Source: Streptomyces litmocidini (GTDB lineage Bacteria; Actinomycetota; Actinomycetes; Streptomycetales; Streptomycetaceae). From it: a stretch of 64,000 nt of DNA. Positions within the stretch are counted from its first letter, which is position 1; each line of letters starts with the position of its first letter. The stretch is from positions 124,001 through 188,000 of the forward strand of contig NZ_BMTQ01000015.1 of the NCBI RefSeq assembly GCF_014649755.1, in the 5' to 3' direction. The position numbers and the translations under genes are program-made. Shown here piece by piece: positions 32,835 to 41,645 of this stretch. Under the pieces are notes generated by a model. The model ran no database searches. It was given only the letters and a program-made list of their open reading frames with translations, and had not been told where the DNA came from.

Positions 32835-34063
32835 GGCTTCTCGCCTCCGTCCTTGGAGGGGGTGGTGGGTGCCGTCGCGGTGACCGGGGGCAGCGGCAGC
32901 GTCGAGCGCGGGCTCTGGGTGGCGCGGTTCGTTCCCTGGCGGCCGCGCGAGGCCGGGTCCGGTGCCGGGTCGGGGGTCGACGGGGCGGGGGCCGGGGTGG
33001 GTTCGGTCCTGGGGATGAGGGGCGGGATCACCTCGGTCCCGGGGGCGGCGGCGAGGTGCAGATAGGTGTTGAGGTAGTCGCCCTTGATGCCGCGCACGAC
33101 CTCGTCGGTGAAGGGATACGTGAGGAGCACCTGGAGCGATTCGGGCAGGTCGGCACCGGCGTCCGCGAGTGCCGTCAGGGTCGGGGCGAGGGCCTTGAGG
33201 TCGGCGACCATGTCCTTCTTGCTCGCGTCGACGGTGCTGACGGCGACTCCGGAGAGGGTGTCCAGGGCGCGCAGCATGGTCAGCAGGGAGCCCCGCTGGT
33301 TCTCCAGGGTCTTCAGGCCGGGCGAGAGGCCGGTGAGGACGGTGTCGACGTCCTTCTTGCGGCCGGCGAGGGTGGCGGAGAGCCGGTTGACTCCGTCGAG
33401 GGCGCGGGTGATGTCGCCGCGGTGCGCGTCCAGGTTCGTGACCAGGGTGTCGACCCGGTTCAGCATGGAGCGGACCTCGGGTTCGCGTCCGCCGAGCGCC
33501 GCGTCGAGTTCCCGGGTGATCGTCTTGAGCTGGTTGACGCCGCCGCCGTTGAGCAGCAGGGACAGCGCGCCGAACACCTCCTCGACCTCCGTGTTGCGGT
33601 TGGTGCGCGCGAGCGGGATGACGCTGCCGTCGGTGAGGTGTCCGCCGCTCTCCTTCCGGGGGGCGACGAGCTGGATGTACTTCTCGCCGAGGAGGCTGGA
33701 CTGTTCCAGGCGGGCGCCGGCGTCGGCGGGGAGCCGGACGTCGCCGTTGATCTCCAGGGTGACGCGGGCGGACCAGTGGTCGTCCCCCAGCTCGATGGCG
33801 GTGACGCGGCCGACGGCGACGTCGTCGACCTTGACCGCCGACTGGGGCACGAGGCTGAGGACGTCGTCGAGTTCGGCGGTGACCGTGTAGGGGTGGGAGC
33901 CGAGGTCGGCGCCGCCGGGCAGCGGGAGGTCCTCGATGCCGTCGAAGCGGACGGGGTTCGCGGGGACCGCGCCGAGGACGACGGCGAGTCCGAGGCCGAG
34001 CGCGACCGCTCCGGCGGCTCCGGCCCCGAGGGCCTTGCGGGAGGGCGGGGTGTCCCGGTTCAT
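32831..34063 (-). CDS. mceE: MceE-type Mce domain protein lacking a lipobox
   Basis: 410 residues. The characteristic MceE opening DLPLPGGADLGSHPYTVTAEL followed by DDVLSLVPQSAVKVDDVAVG is clear. MCE domain at about 55-135 (LLGEKYIQL), helical region to about 300, Pro-rich tail. In mycobacteria MceE is a lipoprotein, but this N-terminus (GAVALGLGLAVVLGAVPAN) has no Cys, so it should be anchored by its helix instead. It overlaps mceD and mceF by 4 bases. The lipobox-like site appears in the preceding MceD instead. Confidence 0.9.
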   Translation of the reverse strand: MNRDTPPSRKALGAGAAGAVALGLGLAVVLGAVPANPVRFDGIEDLPLPGGADLGSHPYTVTAELDDVLSLVPQSAVKVDDVAVGRVTAIELGDDHWSARVTLEINGDVRLPADAGARLEQSSLLGEKYIQLVAPRKESGGHLTDGSVIPLARTNRNTEVEEVFGALSLLLNGGGVNQLKTITRELDAALGGREPEVRSMLNRVDTLVTNLDAHRGDITRALDGVNRLSATLAGRKKDVDTVLTGLSPGLKTLENQRGSLLTMLRALDTLSGVAVSTVDASKKDMVADLKALAPTLTALADAGADLPESLQVLLTYPFTDEVVRGIKGDYLNTYLHLAAAPGTEVIPPLIPRTEPTPAPAPSTPDPAPDPASRGRQGTNRATQSPRSTLPLPPVTATAPTTPSKDGGEKP

Positions 34064-35091
34064 CGCTTCCCCTCTCGGGTGCCGGCCGGAGAGGAGGTGC
34101 CGCCGGTCACCGGCAGCGGGAGCAGGGGGCCGCCCATGCTGATCTCGTTGAGGTCGGCGCGGCCGTCGAGGGTGCGGGTGTCCTTGTTGTAGGCGTTGAC
34201 GACGTTGCCGGCGGCGAGCGGGGCGACGTCGAGCGCCTCGGCGAGGGAGGCCCGCTGGTCGACGAGGGTCTGGGTGAGGGGCACGAGCCGGTCGATGTTC
34301 TTCTTCAGCTCGCCGCGGTTGTCCTTGATGAAGGTCTTGACCTGGGCGAGGGCCTTGCCGAGTTCCTCGAGCGCGCCGGCGAGGTCGTCCTTGTTCTCGG
34401 CGAAGTAGCCGACGACCTCGTCGAGGCGTTCCTGGGCGGTGCGGACGTCGCCGTCCTTCTTCTTGAGCATGGTGGTGAAGGTCTGGAGCTGTCCGAGGGT
34501 GGCGAACAGGTTCTCGCTGCTGCCGTCGAGGGTTCTGGCGGCCTTGCCGAACTGTTCGATGGAGGTGCCGATGGCCGTGCCGTTGCCCTTGAGGTTCTTC
34601 GCTCCGGTGTCCAGGAGTTCGGAGAGGGCTCCGGCGGAGTTGGCCCCGTCGGGGCCGAGCGCCTTGCCCAGTTCGGTGATCGAGTCGTAGAGCTGGTCGA
34701 TCTCGACGGGGGTGCGGTTGCGGGAGGCGGGCAGCTGGGCGCCGTCGGCGAGGGCGGGGCCGGTGCTGTAGGCGGGGGTGAGCTGGACGTACCGGTCGGC
34801 GACGATGCTCGGGGCGACGACGAGGGCCCGTGCGTCGGCGGGGACGCGTACGCCTTCGTCGAGGCGGAGTTCGACGCGCACCCGGGTGCCCTGCGGCTCC
34901 ACGGATTCCACCTCTCCGACGCGGACGCCGAGGACGCGCAGGTCGGATCCGGCGTAGATGCCGACGGCCCGGTCGAACCAGGCGGTGACGCGGGTGCCGT
35001 CGTCGTCGAGGACGTTGACGGTGACGAGGCCGCAGGCCGCGAGCACCGCGAGGGCGAGCCCTGCGACGAGGGGCTTTCCGGGCTTGGTCAT
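34060..35091 (-). CDS. mceD: MceD-type Mce domain protein with a possible lipobox
   Basis: 343 residues. The N-terminus KPLVAGLALAVLAACGL has a short hydrophobic stretch ending LAAC, which fits a lipobox with Cys20. MCE domain at about 35-112 (AGSDLRVLGVRVGEVESV, IVADRYVQL), then a long helical region with ELKKNIDRLVPL repeats. Fourth MCE gene, overlapping mceC and mceE by 4 bases. Lipidation is a prediction from the motif; a plain membrane anchor is the alternative. Confidence 0.9.
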   Translation of the reverse strand: MTKPGKPLVAGLALAVLAACGLVTVNVLDDDGTRVTAWFDRAVGIYAGSDLRVLGVRVGEVESVEPQGTRVRVELRLDEGVRVPADARALVVAPSIVADRYVQLTPAYSTGPALADGAQLPASRNRTPVEIDQLYDSITELGKALGPDGANSAGALSELLDTGAKNLKGNGTAIGTSIEQFGKAARTLDGSSENLFATLGQLQTFTTMLKKKDGDVRTAQERLDEVVGYFAENKDDLAGALEELGKALAQVKTFIKDNRGELKKNIDRLVPLTQTLVDQRASLAEALDVAPLAAGNVVNAYNKDTRTLDGRADLNEISMGGPLLPLPVTGGTSSPAGTREGKR

Positions 35092-36137
35092 CGTTCACCG
35101 CTCCCCTCGGCCGTCGCCGTCCGTTTCGGCGGGAGGCATCCGGTCTTGGGCTGCGAGGCCTCGGGCAGATAGGTGCGGGGCACCACGCCGCACAGGTAGG
35201 CGTCGAACCAGCGGCCGCTGCCGAGGGTGTTGCCGACGAGCCGGTAGTAGGGGCCGATGAGCGCGAGCGTCTTGTCGAGCTGGCCGCTGTTCTTCTCCAG
35301 GACGCCGGTGACGCGGCTGAGGGCCTTCAGGGTGGGGCCGAGCTGCCGGTTGTTGTCGCCGACGACGCCGCTGAGTTCGGTGCCGAGGTCCCGGCTTCCC
35401 TTGAGCAGGGCGCGGATGGCCTCGCGGCGCTTCCTGAGCTCGCCGAGCAGCGAGCCGCCGTCCTCCAGGAGGATCTCGAAGCTGGACTTCTTGTCCTCCA
35501 GGGTCTTGGTGAACTTCTTGCTGTTCTCCAGGAGCCGGGCGAGCTGGGTGTCGCGCTTGGAGACGGACTTCGACAGCTCGGAGAGGCCGGTGGCGGCGTT
35601 GCGTACGTGCGGCGGGGAGTTCTTGAAGGTGTCGGAGATCGTCTCGAAGCTCTTCGCGAGCTTCTCGGTGTCGAGGGCGTCGACGGTGCCGCCGAGGTCC
35701 TGGAAGGCCTGGGTCACGTCGTACGGGGAGGTGGTGCGGGACCGCGGGATGCTGGTCCCCGGGTCCTGGGGTGCGGAGCCCAGCGGGTCGAGCGCCAGGT
35801 ACTTCTCGCCGAGGAGGGTCTTGATGGCGATGGCGGCGGTCGACCGGTCGCCGATCCAGGCGTCGCCGACCTCGAAGGTCACCTTGACCTTGGGCCCGTC
35901 GAGGGCGACCTCGGTGACCTTGCCGACCTTGACCCCCGCGATGCGGACCTCGTCGCCGGCGTCGAGTCCGGCGGCCTCGGTGAAGTCGGCGCTGTAGGCG
36001 GTGTCTCCGCCGACGAGCGGGAGCCGTTCCACGTTGTACGCGAGGACGGCCATGAGGGCGAGGACCACCAGCCCGACGACGGCGACGGCGACGGGGTTGC
36101 GCTCCTTGACCGGCGTGAGCCGGGGGCGCGGGTTCAT
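35088..36137 (-). CDS. mceC: MceC-type Mce domain protein
   Basis: 349 residues. ATG 36137 overlaps the mceB stop by 4 bases, fixing the start. Membrane helix at about 15-35 (VAVAVVGLVVLALMAVLAY), MCE domain at about 45-120 (AGDEVRIAGVKVGKVTEVALDG in slightly different form, LLGEKYLAL), helical part with KSVSKRDTQLARLLEN, and a C-terminal FDAYLCGVVPRTYLP containing Cys. The tail shares the YLC element with MceB. Confidence 0.9.
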   Translation of the reverse strand: MNPRPRLTPVKERNPVAVAVVGLVVLALMAVLAYNVERLPLVGGDTAYSADFTEAAGLDAGDEVRIAGVKVGKVTEVALDGPKVKVTFEVGDAWIGDRSTAAIAIKTLLGEKYLALDPLGSAPQDPGTSIPRSRTTSPYDVTQAFQDLGGTVDALDTEKLAKSFETISDTFKNSPPHVRNAATGLSELSKSVSKRDTQLARLLENSKKFTKTLEDKKSSFEILLEDGGSLLGELRKRREAIRALLKGSRDLGTELSGVVGDNNRQLGPTLKALSRVTGVLEKNSGQLDKTLALIGPYYRLVGNTLGSGRWFDAYLCGVVPRTYLPEASQPKTGCLPPKRTATAEGSGER

Positions 36138-37189
36138 CCGCGGCACCTCGTCTCGGTCACGGCGATGCCGGTCGGCGGCTCGGAGCCGTCGGAGGTTCCC
36201 ACGCCGCTCACGCGCGCCTCGCAGAGGTAGAGGTTGAACCACGATCCGTACGAGGAGAGCCGGGCGAGGGCCGACATCTTGCCGGGGGTGCGGGCGAGGA
36301 AGGACTCGATGGCGGGGGTGTGGTCGCCGAGGGTGCCGGAGAGCCGGCCCAGTTCGCGGATGTCCTTCTTGAGGGGTGCGCGGCCTTCCTGGAGGAGGCC
36401 GGCGGTCGTCGTGGTGAGGTCGCCGATGGCCTTGACCGCCTCGCCGAGGGGTTTGCGGTCGGTGTTGAAGCCGGTGACGAGCTTCTGGAGGGTGACGACG
36501 AGGTCGTTGAAGCCGGCCTCGCGGTTGTTGAGGGTGGTCAGGACGGTGTTGAGGTGGGTGACGACCTCGCCGATGACCTTGTCCTTGGTGGCGACGGTCC
36601 TGGTGAGGGAGCCGATGTGCCGCAGGAGGCTGTCGACGGTTCCGCTCTCGCCCTGGAGGACCTGGACGAGGGAGCCGGCGAGGTCGTTGACGTCCGCGGG
36701 CGAGAGTCCCTCGAAGAGCGGCTTGAAGCCGTTGAAGAGCAGGGTCAGGTCGAGCGCGGGCGTGGTGCGGTCGAGCGGGATGGTCTCTCCGGCGCCCAGG
36801 GTGCCGGTGAGGTCGCCGGCGCCCCGGCCGAGGGAGACGTACCGCTGCCCGACCATGTTGAGGTACTTCACGGCGGCGGTCGCCGACCGGGGCAGGGGGC
36901 GGTCCTCGCGGACCGTGAAGGTGACCTGGGCGGTGCGCCGCTCGACGACGCGCACGTCGGTCACCTCGCCCACCTTCACTCCGGCGATGCGGACGGAGTC
37001 GCCCTCGACGAGTCCGGTGACGTCGGTGAACAGCGCCTTGTACGAGCGGGTCTCGGCGCCGACGCCGGTGTGGGCGATGCTGAAGCCGAGGACGGTGGTG
37101 GCGAGGGCGGTGACCAGGACGAACGCGAGGGACTTCAGGACGGTCCCGGTCAGGCCGCGCCGGCGCGTGTGGCTGGGTCTCGTGGTCAT
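36134..37189 (-). CDS. mceB: MceB-type Mce domain protein
   Basis: 351 residues. Membrane helix at about 15-35 (LKSLAFVLVTALATTVLGFSI). MCE domain at about 45-120 with GLVEGDSVRIAGVKVGEVTDV and NMVGQRYVSL. Then helical repeats (LVATKDKVIGEVVTHLNTVLTTLNN-like) and a C-terminal GSWFNLYLCEARV. It overlaps mceA and mceC by 4 bases. The final Cys-containing YLC motif is typical of MceB/MceC. Confidence 0.9.
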   Translation of the reverse strand: MTTRPSHTRRRGLTGTVLKSLAFVLVTALATTVLGFSIAHTGVGAETRSYKALFTDVTGLVEGDSVRIAGVKVGEVTDVRVVERRTAQVTFTVREDRPLPRSATAAVKYLNMVGQRYVSLGRGAGDLTGTLGAGETIPLDRTTPALDLTLLFNGFKPLFEGLSPADVNDLAGSLVQVLQGESGTVDSLLRHIGSLTRTVATKDKVIGEVVTHLNTVLTTLNNREAGFNDLVVTLQKLVTGFNTDRKPLGEAVKAIGDLTTTTAGLLQEGRAPLKKDIRELGRLSGTLGDHTPAIESFLARTPGKMSALARLSSYGSWFNLYLCEARVSGVGTSDGSEPPTGIAVTETRCRG

Positions 37190-38439
37190 CGGAGGGTCAC
37201 CTCCGCGCCGCGGAACGCGGGGCCGGCGAGCAGGCTGCTCCAGTCCGGCAGGTCGGCGGGCGCCTTCTTCGCGGCGGGCGCGAGCAGTTCGTTGACGAGG
37301 TCGTTCTCCTGCGGGGAGTTGGCGGGGCCGAGGTCCTGGTCGGCCGCGGCGGACGCCCGTGCGGCGGGTGCGGCCGGGACGCCGAGGTAGGGCACGGGGT
37401 AGCAGTGCGGGCCGCCGCCGGAGCCGTACGAGGGCGTGTCACGACCGGGGACGTAGGCGCCGCGGGAGGGGACGGTGGTCACCTCGACGTGCAGTCCGGG
37501 CTGGTCGGTGCCCTTGCCGAGCGCCTTGTCCATCGCGGGCACGAACTGGGCGAGGGTGCGCAGGGTGCAGGGGAAGGACGGGGAGTACTCGGCGAGCAGT
37601 TCCAGGGTGGGCCTGCCGGTGGCGCTGAGCCGGATGATGTTGTCCTTGTTCTGCCGGAGGAAGGCGGTCAGGTCCTGGGCCGTCCGGGTGGTGGCGCCGA
37701 AGGTGCCGGCCAACGCGCCCTCCTTCTCGGCGAGGGTGCCGCTGGTGGTGGTGAAGTCGGTGAGCGCGGTGACGATGTCCGGCGCCGCGTCCGCGTAGAG
37801 GTGGCTGACCTTCACGAGTTCTTTCAGGTCGCGGGTGAGGGCGGGCAGGTGGGGGTTGAACTCGCGCAGGTGGGCGTCGAGTTCGGCGAGGGTCTCGCCG
37901 AGCTTGTCGCCGCGTCCCTCCAGGGCGCGGGAGACGGCGGACAGGGTGGCCGACAGCTTCTGGGGCTGGACGGCGGTGAGCAGGGGCAGGACGTCGTCGA
38001 GGACCTGCTGGAGTTCCACGGCGTTGCTCGACCGGTCCTCCGGAATGACGTCTCCGGGGCCGAGCGGCCGCGTGGAGGGGTTGCCGGGCGGTACGAGGGC
38101 GACGAACCGTTCGCCGAAGAGGGTCGTGGGCAGCATCTGGGCGCGGACGTCGGAGGGGACGTGGCGCAGGGTTCCGGGGCGCATGGCGAGGGTGAGCCGG
38201 GCCCCGCCGCCGGTGGCGTCGATGGCGCGGACCTCGCCGACGACGACGCCGCGCAGTTTCACCTCGGCCCCGAGGTGCATCTCGTTGCCGACGCTGCCGG
38301 TCTCGATGACGATCGGGTCGGAGGCGGTGAAGCGTTTGTCGTAGACGGCGACCGCCAGCGAGGCGAGCAGGACGGGTATCAGGAGGAAGACGACGCCGGC
38401 GAACCGGCGGCGCAGGGTCTCGGCCGTGGAGTCGCTCAT
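37186..38439 (-). CDS. mceA: MceA-type Mce domain protein
   Basis: 417 residues. Membrane helix at about 13-32 (VVFLLIPVLLASLAVAVY), MCE domain at about 40-120 (LGAEVKLRGVVVGEVRAID, TLFGERFVALVPPG), then a helical domain with DDVLPLLTAVQPQKLSATLSAV, the usual MceA segment, and a C-terminal tail with PHCYPVPYLG. It starts one base after the yrbEB stop. First MCE subunit of the operon. Confidence 0.92.
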   Translation of the reverse strand: MSDSTAETLRRRFAGVVFLLIPVLLASLAVAVYDKRFTASDPIVIETGSVGNEMHLGAEVKLRGVVVGEVRAIDATGGGARLTLAMRPGTLRHVPSDVRAQMLPTTLFGERFVALVPPGNPSTRPLGPGDVIPEDRSSNAVELQQVLDDVLPLLTAVQPQKLSATLSAVSRALEGRGDKLGETLAELDAHLREFNPHLPALTRDLKELVKVSHLYADAAPDIVTALTDFTTTSGTLAEKEGALAGTFGATTRTAQDLTAFLRQNKDNIIRLSATGRPTLELLAEYSPSFPCTLRTLAQFVPAMDKALGKGTDQPGLHVEVTTVPSRGAYVPGRDTPSYGSGGGPHCYPVPYLGVPAAPAARASAAADQDLGPANSPQENDLVNELLAPAAKKAPADLPDWSSLLAGPAFRGAEVTLR

Positions 38440-38440
38440 C

Positions 38441-39247
38441 TCACCCCGCCACCTTCACGGTCGTGGTCGCGCCCCAGAGGGCCAGCGACAGGAAGAAGTC
38501 GGTGACGCTGATCAGCACGATGGCGTTGCGTACGGAGCGGCCGACGGCGATGCCGACGCCGGCGGGTCCGCCGGAGGCGCGGAAGCCGTAGTAGCAGTGG
38601 GCGATGATCACCATCACGCTGAAGATCAGCACCTTCAGCACCGAGAGGAGGACGTCCGTCGGTGACAGGAAGAGGTTGAAGTAGTGGTCGTAGGTCCCCT
38701 GTGACTGGCCGTTGAAGAGGACCGTGACGTAGCGGGAGGCCAGGTAGGAGGAGAGCAGGCCGATCGCGTAGAGCGGGACGATGGCGACGACGCCCGCGAT
38801 GATGCGGGTGGTGACGAGGTACGGCATGGAGCGGATGCCCATGCCTTCGAGGGCGTCGACCTCCTCGTTGATGCGCATGGCGCCGAGTTGGGCGGTGAAT
38901 CCGGCGCCGACGGTCGCGGAGAGGGCGAGTCCGGCGACGAGCGGGGCGATCTCGCGGGTGTTGAAGTAGGCGGACACGAATCCGGTGAAGGCCGCGGTGC
39001 CGATCTGTTCGAGGGCCGCGTATCCCTGGAGTCCGACGACGGTGCCGGTGAACAGGGTCATCGCGATCATGACGCCGATGGTGCCGCCGATGACGCCGAG
39101 GCCGCCGGAGCCGAAGGCGACCTCGGCGAGCAGCCGTTGCACCTCCTTGAGGTAGCGGCGCAGCGTGCGCGGGATCCAGAGGAGGGCCCTGACGTAGAAG
39201 AGGAGCTGGTCGCCGGAGCGGTCGAGCCAGACGAACGGGGAGGCCAT
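38441..39247 (-). CDS. yrbEB: MlaE/YrbE-type permease, B subunit
   Basis: 268 residues with five to six membrane helices. Family signature around GLALSATVGAGFTAQLGAMRINEEVDALEGMGI with the conserved Glu (EEVDALE) that couples to the ATPase. It forms, with YrbEA, the inner-membrane permease of the Mce lipid importer. It begins three bases after yrbEA, with GGGAGGC just upstream. The mceA gene follows after one base. Confidence 0.95.
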   Translation of the reverse strand: MASPFVWLDRSGDQLLFYVRALLWIPRTLRRYLKEVQRLLAEVAFGSGGLGVIGGTIGVMIAMTLFTGTVVGLQGYAALEQIGTAAFTGFVSAYFNTREIAPLVAGLALSATVGAGFTAQLGAMRINEEVDALEGMGIRSMPYLVTTRIIAGVVAIVPLYAIGLLSSYLASRYVTVLFNGQSQGTYDHYFNLFLSPTDVLLSVLKVLIFSVMVIIAHCYYGFRASGGPAGVGIAVGRSVRNAIVLISVTDFFLSLALWGATTTVKVAG

Positions 39248-39250
39248 CGG

Positions 39251-40015
39251 TCAGCCTCCCTTCGGCGGGACGATCTGCAGGTAGATGCCCGTCAGCACCA
39301 TGTTCACGAAGAACAGCAGCATGAAGGTGATGACGACGGACTGGTTGACGGCGTCGCCGACGCCTTTGGGGCCGCCGCGGGGGTTGAGCCCTCGGTAGGC
39401 GGCGACGATGCCGGCGATGAACCCGAAGACCAGGGCCTTGAGTTCGCTGATGTAGAGGTCGGGCAGCTGGGCGAGGGCGGAGAAGCTGGAGAGGTACGCG
39501 CCGGGGGTGCCGCCCTGGAGCACGATGTTGAAGAAGTAGCCGCCCAGCGTGCCGACGACGGAGACCATTCCGTTGAGGAGCACGGCGACCGCCATGGTGG
39601 CGAGGACGCGCGGGACGACCAGTCGCTGGACGGGCGAGACGCCCATGACCTCCATCGCGTCGAGTTCCTCCCTGATCTTGCGGGAGCCGAGGTCGGCGCA
39701 GATGGCGGAGCCTCCGGCGCCCGCGATCAGGAGGGCCACGATGAGGGGGCTGGCCTGCTGGATGACGGCGAGGACGCTCGCGCCGCCGGTGAACGACTGG
39801 GCCCCCAGCTGCTGGGTCAGCGAGCCGACCTGGAGGGCGATGACGGCGCCGAACGGGATGGAGACGAGCGCCGCCGGCAGGATGGTGACACTGGCGACGA
39901 ACCAGAACTGCTCGACGAACTCCCGGAACTGGAAGGGCCGTCGGAAGACGGCCCGGCTCACCTCGGCGGCGAGGGCGAAGAGGCGGCCGGTCTGCCGCAG
40001 CGCGCCGGCGATCAC
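39251..40015 (-). CDS. yrbEA: MlaE/YrbE-type permease, A subunit
   Basis: 254 residues. The GTG at 40015 overlaps the mkl stop (GTGA), which fixes the start; the long open frame upstream is a shadow of mkl. Membrane helices follow an amphipathic N-terminus (FQFREFVEQFWFVASVTILPAALVSIPFG). The coupling motif CADLGSRKIREELDAMEVMGV carries the conserved Glu. The end is FVNMVLTGIYLQIVPPKGG. Partner of YrbEB in the Mce permease. Confidence 0.95.
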   Translation of the reverse strand: MIAGALRQTGRLFALAAEVSRAVFRRPFQFREFVEQFWFVASVTILPAALVSIPFGAVIALQVGSLTQQLGAQSFTGGASVLAVIQQASPLIVALLIAGAGGSAICADLGSRKIREELDAMEVMGVSPVQRLVVPRVLATMAVAVLLNGMVSVVGTLGGYFFNIVLQGGTPGAYLSSFSALAQLPDLYISELKALVFGFIAGIVAAYRGLNPRGGPKGVGDAVNQSVVITFMLLFFVNMVLTGIYLQIVPPKGG

Positions 40016-41022
40016 GAGCCGCTCCCGGGGGCGGGCATGGTCAGGGTGGGCGCCGCGGCTCCGCGCGCGTAGGTGTCGCGGATGGCGGCGCGGGCGGCGG
40101 GCGGCAGCTGGTCGAGCATGCGGAGGACGCGCTCGCGCCGTCGGGTGACGGCCGCGCGGGGCGGCAGGCCGGGTGAGGGTTCCAGTTGCGGGACGATGTC
40201 GCGGGGGCCCGCCGGGTGGCTCGCGGAGCCGGCGGCCTCCGCGGCGAGGAGCGCGGCGTCCTTCTCCTCGGACATGCCGATGGGGCCTTCGCGGCGACCG
40301 GCGAGGAACTGGGTGACGACGGGTTCGTCGCTGGTGAGGAGGACCTCTCGGGGGCCGAAGGTGACGAGCCTGCGCCGGAAGAACATCCCCATGTTGTCGG
40401 GGACGGTGGCGGCGATGTCGAGGTTGTGGGTGACGATCAGCATCGTCGCGTCGATCCGGGCGTTGAGGTCGATGAGGAGCTGGGACAGGTAGGCGGTGCG
40501 GACGGGGTCGAGCCCGGAGTCCGGTTCGTCGCACAGGACGATCTGCGGGTCGAGCACGAGTGCCCGGGCCAGTCCGGCTCGTTTGCGCATGCCGCCGCTG
40601 ATCTCGCCCGGCAGCTTGTCCTCCGCGCCGAGCAGGCCGACGAGTTCGATCCGTTCCATGACGATGCGCCGGATCTCGGACTCCCGTTTGCGGGTGTGCT
40701 CGCGCAGGGGGAAGGCGATGTTGTCGAAGAGGGTCATGGAGCCGAAGAGGGCGCCGTCCTGGAACATGAGGCCGAAGAGTTTCCGGGTCTCGTAGATGTC
40801 CCGTTCGGGGCTGTTGACCATGTCGACCCCGTTGATGAGGACACGGCCCTGTTGGGGTTTCAGCAGCCCGATGAGTGATTTCAGGAAGACGGTCTTTCCG
40901 GTACCGGAAGGGCCGAGCATCACGCTGACCTCTCCGGCCGGCAGGGTCAGCGACACGTCCTGCCAGATGTTCTGCTTGCCGAAGGACATGGTCAGCCCCT
41001 CAACGACTACTTCGATTCCCAT
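40012..41022 (-). CDS. mkl: Mce-transporter ATPase (Mkl/MceG)
   Basis: 336 residues. ABC ATPase that powers the YrbE permease: Walker A GPSGTGKT (37-44), Q-loop LMFQDGALF, signature ISGGMRKRAGLARAL, Walker B VLCDEPDSGLDP, H-loop VTHNLD. The C-terminal 90 residues extend beyond the ATPase, as in Mkl, and help assembly. In mycobacteria this gene is unlinked; here it opens the operon. GGAGG lies 5 bases before ATG 41022. The promoter must be within 41023-41180. Confidence 0.95.
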   Translation of the reverse strand: MGIEVVVEGLTMSFGKQNIWQDVSLTLPAGEVSVMLGPSGTGKTVFLKSLIGLLKPQQGRVLINGVDMVNSPERDIYETRKLFGLMFQDGALFGSMTLFDNIAFPLREHTRKRESEIRRIVMERIELVGLLGAEDKLPGEISGGMRKRAGLARALVLDPQIVLCDEPDSGLDPVRTAYLSQLLIDLNARIDATMLIVTHNLDIAATVPDNMGMFFRRRLVTFGPREVLLTSDEPVVTQFLAGRREGPIGMSEEKDAALLAAEAAGSASHPAGPRDIVPQLEPSPGLPPRAAVTRRRERVLRMLDQLPPAARAAIRDTYARGAAAPTLTMPAPGSGS

Positions 41023-41165
41023 CCCACCTCCAGCAAGCGTGCGTCGGGGCGTGCGCTGCGGGCGCACGGTAGACCGGTGCGGATCACCCGGACAATAGGT
41101 GTGGCGCAAAATCCTTGATCCGCTGCGGCAGTTGTCACCGCGAAGACAAAGTCGGCGTCGACTCT

Positions 41166-41181
41166 TGTCTCCTCGGAGACA
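41166..41181. promoter_or_regulatory. Perfect dyad TGTCTCC-TC-GGAGACA
   Basis: 7-base perfect inverted repeat with a 2-base centre, 144 bases upstream of mkl. The half site GGAGACA recurs at 41308-41314 next to another TGTC. A likely repressor or activator site; the PucR-type regulator at 45236 is the nearest candidate protein. Confidence 0.55.
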
Positions 41182-41421
41182 GATTGCTGCGCCGACCTGC
41201 GATCGAGCGTCGGCCCGGGGAACGTTACGGCTGAGTAACCTCTCACGGCAATACCGGAATCGGAGTTTTCGCGGGCCGAAATCAAACGTCGGAACATTTG
41301 TCAGGCGGGAGACAGTTCCGTCCGTCGACCTGTCACCGGAGAGAGTAAAGGGTCAACCTCTCGGACCCGCAAGGGCACATCGCACGCCGATCCCCCGCCC
41401 GAGCTTGTCTGATCGATCATA

Positions 41422-41433
41422 AATGTCGACATT
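41422..41433. promoter_or_regulatory. 12-base palindrome AATGTCGACATT
   Basis: Perfect palindrome in an AT-rich stretch, 212 bases upstream of the first secreted protein gene. A TCGTCGACATC string sits in the promoter region of the acyl-CoA ligase gene near 49835-49845, so a shared regulator is possible. Confidence 0.4.
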
Positions 41434-41645
41434 GCGCACCCGGGAACCAAGGGGATTCACGCCACCGCTCACCCACTTGACAGGCAATTCGGCCTCTTCA
41501 AAGAATCATGGACTGCGCCATTGTTCAGCTAAGTTTCCCGCAAGTAACGTCTGGTTTCGCGGCCGAGAAACGTCGGGCCGCCGGCCGCTCGACCCCCACC
41601 GCGGCCACCCTCTGCCGGTCAATCCCCAAGGAGAGTCCCAGAGCC

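Larger units (their letters stand above)
41023..41645. other. Divergent promoter region between mce and the secreted trio
   Basis: 623 bases, comparatively AT-rich, without a credible gene. It contains the perfect dyad at 41166-41181, another GGAGACA half site at 41308-41314, and the 12-base palindrome at 41422-41433. It should hold the mkl promoter on the minus strand and that of the first secreted protein on the plus strand. Confidence 0.6.
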
